Below are positions 6,784 through 9,998 of a stretch of 9,998 nt of DNA, piece after piece. The DNA lies in contig CANEUK010000031.1 in NCBI GenBank assembly GCA_947441695.1, forward strand, positions 1-9,998, in the 5' to 3' direction. Under the pieces are notes generated by a model. That model searched no databases, was not told where the DNA came from, and saw only the letters and a list, made by a program, of their open reading frames with translations. Each line of letters begins with the position of its first letter. The first letter of the stretch is position 1. The stretch comes from Rickettsiales bacterium (lineage in GTDB: Bacteria > Pseudomonadota > Alphaproteobacteria > Rickettsiales > UBA1997). Made by a program: the position numbers and the translations under genes.

Positions 6784-7671
6784 ATGAAAATTTATACCAA
6801 CAAACTCGAAGAAGTTGTGCTGGCAAGGCGCGAAATCAATGTTTCGTTTGAGTTTTTTCCGCCAAAAAACGAAGAAATGGAAACCCGACTTTGGGAAGCA
6901 ATTTCTAATTTAAAAAACCTAAATCCAAGCTTTGTTTCGGTCACTTATGGCGCTGGCGGATCAACTCGCGAAAGAACGCATCAAACTATCAAGCGCATTA
7001 TTAACGAAACCCATCTTAAGCCAGCGTCGCACCTAACTTGCGTGGCGGCGTCGAAAGAAGAAATTGACGAAATTTTGCACAATTATTGGCAAATTGGCGT
7101 TCGCCATATTGTGGCTTTGCGCGGCGATATGCCAGCTTCTAGCCCAAATTATCAGCTTCATCCAAATGGTTATAAGTTTGCCAATGAATTGGTTGCGGGC
7201 ATAAAAAAAGCTGGCGATTTTGAAATTTCGGTTGCGGGTTATCCCGAAAAACATCCAGAAGCCAAAAGTTTTGACGAAGATATAGACAATCTTAAACGCA
7301 AAATTGATGCGGGCGCAACTCGCATTATCACGCAGTTTTTCTTTGATTCTGATGTTTATTTTTCTTTTGTTGAAAAGTGCCAAAAACGTCAAATTAATGT
7401 GCCAATAGTTCCGGGAATTTTGCCGGTTAGTAACGTTAAACAAACCAAACATTTTGCTAAAATGTGCGGCGCAAAAATTCCGAAATGGATGGATAAAATT
7501 TTTGAAAATCTTGATGAAAAGCAAGATACGCGCCAGTTAATTGCCGGAATTGTGGCAACAGAACTTTGCCGCATTTTGCATGACGCTGGGGTTAATGATT
7601 TTCATTTTTACACCCTAAATCGTTTTGAACTTACTTTGGCAATTTGCCACGTTTTGGGGGTTGTTTGCTAA
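6784..7671 (+). CDS. metF: 5,10-methylenetetrahydrofolate reductase
   Basis: MetF reduces 5,10-methylene-THF to 5-methyl-THF with FAD, supplying the methyl group for methionine synthesis. The 295-residue length matches the bacterial single-domain enzyme. Visible motifs are SFEFFPPK at about 21-28 with the catalytic glutamate E23 (E28 in E. coli), FVSVTYGAGGSTRE at 50-63, the HLTC motif at 83-86, HIVALRGDMP at about 108-117 with flavin-contacting D115, GYPEKHPEA at 152-160, and ITQFFFD at about 182-188 with substrate-binding Q184. The ATG at 6784 is the only sensible start and gives normal spacing to the first motif; it follows a T-rich stretch with no Shine-Dalgarno. The gene is intact, uses CGC for arginine freely, and ends in TAA followed at once by a repeat-containing intergenic region. 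Confidence 0.96.
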   Translation: MKIYTNKLEEVVLARREINVSFEFFPPKNEEMETRLWEAISNLKNLNPSFVSVTYGAGGSTRERTHQTIKRIINETHLKPASHLTCVAASKEEIDEILHNYWQIGVRHIVALRGDMPASSPNYQLHPNGYKFANELVAGIKKAGDFEISVAGYPEKHPEAKSFDEDIDNLKRKIDAGATRIITQFFFDSDVYFSFVEKCQKRQINVPIVPGILPVSNVKQTKHFAKMCGAKIPKWMDKIFENLDEKQDTRQLIAGIVATELCRILHDAGVNDFHFYTLNRFELTLAICHVLGVVC

Positions 7672-7697
7672 ATCAAATTTGAACTTCATTTGAATTT
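7671..7697 (+). repeat. 27-nt repeat, copy 1
   Basis: This 27-nt segment is repeated at 7755-7781. The two copies are identical at 23 positions and differ only in four adjacent central bases (TTCA here, CAAG there). Each copy is itself an imperfect palindrome built on AAATTTGAA and TTTGAATTT. The first base is the last base of the metF stop codon. Confidence 0.7.
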
Positions 7698-7706
7698 CTC
7701 TTTTTT
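7675..7706 (+). terminator. Weak candidate terminator after metF
   Basis: AAATTTGAA (7675-7683) pairs with TTTGAATTT (7689-7697), counting two G-U pairs, around the loop CTTCA, and is followed by CTC and six Ts (7701-7706). The position, 3 bp after the metF stop, suits an intrinsic terminator, but the stem has almost no G-C pairs, so termination strength is doubtful. Confidence 0.35.
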
Positions 7707-7748
7707 CATTTGAGATCGATTGCAAAACCTAGATTTTAAAAAACAGTT

Positions 7749-7791
7749 GCGCTTAATCAAATTTGAACCAAGTTTGAATTTAATTAAGCGC
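7749..7791. repeat. 20-bp-stem inverted repeat upstream of infA
   Basis: Arms 7749-7768 and 7772-7791 pair over 20 positions with a single mismatch (C7758/A7782) and two G-U pairs, leaving a CAA loop. The outer part, GCGCTTAAT with ATTAAGCGC, is perfect. It ends 46 bp before the infA -10 box. No T-run follows directly on the plus strand; on the minus strand six Ts (7738-7743) follow after five bases. It could be a metF transcript end, a regulator site for infA, or a small palindromic element. Confidence 0.75.
7755..7781 (+). repeat. 27-nt repeat, copy 2
   Basis: This is the second copy of the segment at 7671-7697, starting 84 bp downstream of the first. Here it forms the inner part of a longer hairpin at 7749-7791. 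The conserved arms and changed loop bases suggest that the paired structure, or a protein bound to its two half-sites, is what matters. Confidence 0.7.
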
Positions 7792-7837
7792 GCGCACATC
7801 TAAGTTAAATTATTTTTTTCAAAAAAAATCCTGCCTC

Positions 7838-7843
7838 TATAAT
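7838..7843 (+). promoter_or_regulatory. Candidate infA -10 box TATAAT
   Basis: A perfect TATAAT lies 19 bp before the infA ATG. The best -35 candidate is the poor match TTTTCA at 7816-7821 (16-bp spacer). A start point near 7850 would leave a leader of only about a dozen bases, in keeping with the lack of a Shine-Dalgarno sequence. Confidence 0.55.
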
Positions 7844-7862
7844 CAATTAAAATTATCAAATA

Positions 7863-8081
7863 ATGCCAAAAGAAGACCTATTATCAATGAACGGAATCGT
7901 TATTGAAGTTTTGCCAAACACAATTTTTAAAGTTGAGCTCGAAAATAATCACATAATCATAGCTCATGCTTCGGGCAAAATCAGAAAAAACAAAATAAGA
8001 GTTTTAAAAGGCGATAAAGTTGAAGTCGAAATGACAACTTACGACTTAACAAAAGGTCGAATTATACGCAGAAGCGTATAA
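7863..8081 (+). CDS. infA: Translation initiation factor IF-1
   Basis: IF-1 binds the A site of the 30S subunit during initiation with IF-2 and IF-3. The 72-residue length is the family standard, and the protein is a single S1-like OB fold. It shows the full family pattern: MPKEDLLSMNGIVIEVLPN at the start, FKVELENNH, HASGKIRKNKIRVLKGDKVEVEM, and the closing YDLTKGRII. The form fits proteobacterial, particularly alphaproteobacterial, IF-1. The ATG at 7863 gives the canonical MPKED start. A consensus -10 box lies close upstream and no ribosome-binding site is visible. topA follows after 30 bp on the same strand and is likely co-transcribed. It ends in TAA. Confidence 0.97.
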   Translation: MPKEDLLSMNGIVIEVLPNTIFKVELENNHIIIAHASGKIRKNKIRVLKGDKVEVEMTTYDLTKGRIIRRSV

Positions 8082-8111
8082 AAAATTTACCTAAATTTTA
8101 AATTATAGCAG

Positions 8112-9998
8112 ATGAAAAATCTTCTAATCGTTGAGTCGCCAGCTAAGGCAAAAACTATCAGCAAATATTTAGGCAAAGATTACGAAGTTTTAGCGTCTTT
8201 TGGTCATATTCGCGATTTGCCAAGTAAAGATGGTTCTGTTGAACCAGACAATGATTTTGCGATGCATTACGAAGTTTCGTCAAAATCGGCAAAACAAGTA
8301 AAAGCAATTGTTGATAGCGCAAAATTATGTCAAAAAATTATTTTAGCTCCCGATCCAGATCGCGAAGGCGAATCAATCGCTTGGCACGTTTTAGAGGTTT
8401 TAAAATCCAAAAAAATCATCAAACCCAACACAAAAGTTGAGCGTGTTTCGTTCAACTCAATCACTAAAAATTCAGTTATTGAGGCAATTAAAAATCCCCG
8501 CGATATCGACATGGATTTAGTCAATGCCCAACAAGCGCGACGCGCTTTGGATTATTTAGTTGGATTTACTTTGTCGCCAGTTTTGTGGCGCAAACTGCCC
8601 GGAAGTCGTTCGGCAGGACGCGTGCAATCGGTGGCTTTGCGCCTAATTTGCGACCGAGAAGACGAAATTGACATCTTTAAAAGCGAAGAATATTGGGACA
8701 TCAAGCTAGATTTAAAAAACGCCGCCAGCGAAGCTTTTCAAGCCAGTATTTTTGAAATTAATGGCAAAAAACTAGAAAAGTTTTCGGTTACAAATGAGGC
8801 GCAAGCTAACGAAATTAAAGAGCTTTTAGCGTCTAAAAAATACCAAGTTTTATCAATCACCAAAAAGCAAGCAAAACGCCGCTCAAATCCGCCATTTTCT
8901 ACTTCGTCATTGCAACAAGAAGCGGCGCGCAAACTCGGATTTTCGGCTAAAACAACTATGTCAGTGGCGCAAAAACTTTACGAAGGTCTAGAAATTCAAG
9001 GCGTGGCGCAAGGTTTAATAACTTACATGAGAACCGATTCGGTTGAAATTTCTGCCGAAGCTTTGGGAAATGTGCGTGAAAAAATTCTAAATCTTTATGG
9101 CAAAGAATATTTACCAGCAACGCCAAATCTTTTTAAAAGCAAAGCCAAAAATGCCCAAGAAGCCCACGAAGCAATTCGTCCAGCTGAATTTTCTTTAGAA
9201 CCAAGCAAAGTTAAAAAATATCTCGATGATGCTCAATTTGCGCTTTATGACTTGATTTGGAAAAGAACTTTGGCCTCGCAAATGGCGGACGTAATTTTTG
9301 ATCAGGTTGTTGCCGAAATTATCACAATTCCAACTTATGCCAAAGCCCGCGCAAATGGCTCAACAATTAGGTTTGACGGATTTTATAAAGTTTATCGCGA
9401 AGGTCGCGACGACAATGAAAACGAAGAAGATGACACCAAGCAAAATTTGCCAGAATTAAAAGAAAAAGAAAATTTAGGCTTAATCGAAGTGAAGCCGCAT
9501 CAGCATTTTACCGAGCCGCCGCCAAGATATTCCGAAGCAAGTTTGGTTAAAAAAATGGAAGAACTTGGAATTGGTCGCCCTTCAACTTATGCCGCTACAA
9601 TCTCGGTTTTACAAGATCGCGGCTATGTTAAACTTGATAAAAAAAGATTTTTTCCCCAGCAACGCGGCCGAATTGTCACTACTTTTTTGAAAGAATTTTT
9701 TGCCAAATATGTTGAATTTGATTATACGGCTCATTTAGAAGACGCTTTGGATGTTATTTCTGACGGCAAAATGAACTGGAAAAGTTTTTTAAAAAAGTTT
9801 TGGAAAGATTTTAGCGCCAACACCAAAGAAGTTGGCGAAAAGCCATTTGGCGATGTTCTTGAAGTTTTAAATCAAAAAGTTGTTGGTCAAATTTTGGGTT
9901 TTGACAAAGAAGGGGTTTTGCAAGACGAATGTCCAACTTGTAAAAAAGGCAAATTAAGTTTGCGCCTTGGAAAATTTGGCGCATTTGTTGGTTGTTCA
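8112..9998 (+). CDS. topA: DNA topoisomerase I, 3' end beyond the window
   Basis: TopA relaxes negative supercoils by cutting one strand through a 5'-phosphotyrosyl link. 629 codons are present before the window ends; the C-terminus is missing only because of the edge. The TOPRIM domain opens with LLIVESPAKAKTISKYLG (metal-site E8) and holds DPDREGE at 81-87. Next come NAQQARRALDYLVGFTLSPV and PGSRSAGRVQSVALR of the gate domains, the active-site tyrosine Y305 in GLITYMRTDS, AHEAIRP, and GIGRPSTYAATI from about 486. A zinc-ribbon begins at C607/C610 with a third cysteine at C628, the start of the C-terminal zinc-finger series. An acidic insert (about 437-446) is mild. The sequence most resembles alphaproteobacterial TopA. 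There is no internal TGA in 629 codons. It starts 30 bp after infA. Confidence 0.97.
   Translation, partial: MKNLLIVESPAKAKTISKYLGKDYEVLASFGHIRDLPSKDGSVEPDNDFAMHYEVSSKSAKQVKAIVDSAKLCQKIILAPDPDREGESIAWHVLEVLKSKKIIKPNTKVERVSFNSITKNSVIEAIKNPRDIDMDLVNAQQARRALDYLVGFTLSPVLWRKLPGSRSAGRVQSVALRLICDREDEIDIFKSEEYWDIKLDLKNAASEAFQASIFEINGKKLEKFSVTNEAQANEIKELLASKKYQVLSITKKQAKRRSNPPFSTSSLQQEAARKLGFSAKTTMSVAQKLYEGLEIQGVAQGLITYMRTDSVEISAEALGNVREKILNLYGKEYLPATPNLFKSKAKNAQEAHEAIRPAEFSLEPSKVKKYLDDAQFALYDLIWKRTLASQMADVIFDQVVAEIITIPTYAKARANGSTIRFDGFYKVYREGRDDNENEEDDTKQNLPELKEKENLGLIEVKPHQHFTEPPPRYSEASLVKKMEELGIGRPSTYAATISVLQDRGYVKLDKKRFFPQQRGRIVTTFLKEFFAKYVEFDYTAHLEDALDVISDGKMNWKSFLKKFWKDFSANTKEVGEKPFGDVLEVLNQKVVGQILGFDKEGVLQDECPTCKKGKLSLRLGKFGAFVGCS

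Noticed and set aside
7033..7524. 163-codon open frame on the minus strand
   Set aside because: It lies wholly inside metF, whose plus-strand product matches its family from end to end; the antisense frame has no recognisable domain.

Overview
The window is AT-rich DNA that most resembles an alphaproteobacterium with an LPS outer membrane. The best evidence is the type I topoisomerase, whose N-terminal half reads like alphaproteobacterial TopA (DGSVEPDNDFAMHYEV, PGSRSAGRVQSVAL). The 72-residue IF-1, the PyrE and the MetF agree with this, and KdsD implies a Kdo-containing envelope. Carrying pyrimidine (pyrE) and methionine/folate (metF) synthesis argues against an extremely reduced symbiont. 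Genus cannot be read from the sequence.

Layout, left to right. Positions 1-286 hold nothing recognisable. From 4179 down to 287, all on the minus strand, come kdsD (arabinose-5-phosphate isomerase) and then a tightly packed three-gene cassette. The cassette holds an EcoRI-family adenine methyltransferase, a Bro-N/DinD-like protein that starts inside the methyltransferase stop codon (ATGA), and a DUF262 + HNH protein that is the candidate nuclease. This looks like a restriction-modification or modification-linked defence unit placed behind kdsD. A 65-bp divergent intergenic region (4180-4244) separates kdsD from pyrE on the plus strand. Next on the plus strand is a 608-residue AAA ATPase with a C-terminal TOPRIM-like part, an OLD-type candidate defence nuclease. 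It is followed by metF, a repeat-rich intergenic region with a 20-bp-stem hairpin and a clear -10 box, infA, and topA, which runs off the right edge.

The most striking observation is in kdsD. The full 320-codon gene is readable, but codon 53 is TGA at the second glycine of the conserved GMGKSG motif of the SIS domain. Everything before and after it is in frame and well conserved. Either the gene carries a fresh nonsense mutation (or a base error), or UGA is read as glycine here. Of the eight complete genes, seven end in TAA. The only TGA stop belongs to the methyltransferase, and it has a TAA four codons further on in the same frame. No other in-frame TGA occurs in the core genes, including 629 codons of topA, so general recoding is weakly supported.

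The second point of interest is the defence content. An EcoRI-type methylase is paired with a Bro-N protein and a DUF262-HNH protein instead of an EcoRI-like endonuclease, and a solitary OLD-like ATPase lies less than 2 kb away. Housekeeping genes sit between and beside these accessory genes. Start codons in the window generally lack an obvious Shine-Dalgarno sequence.
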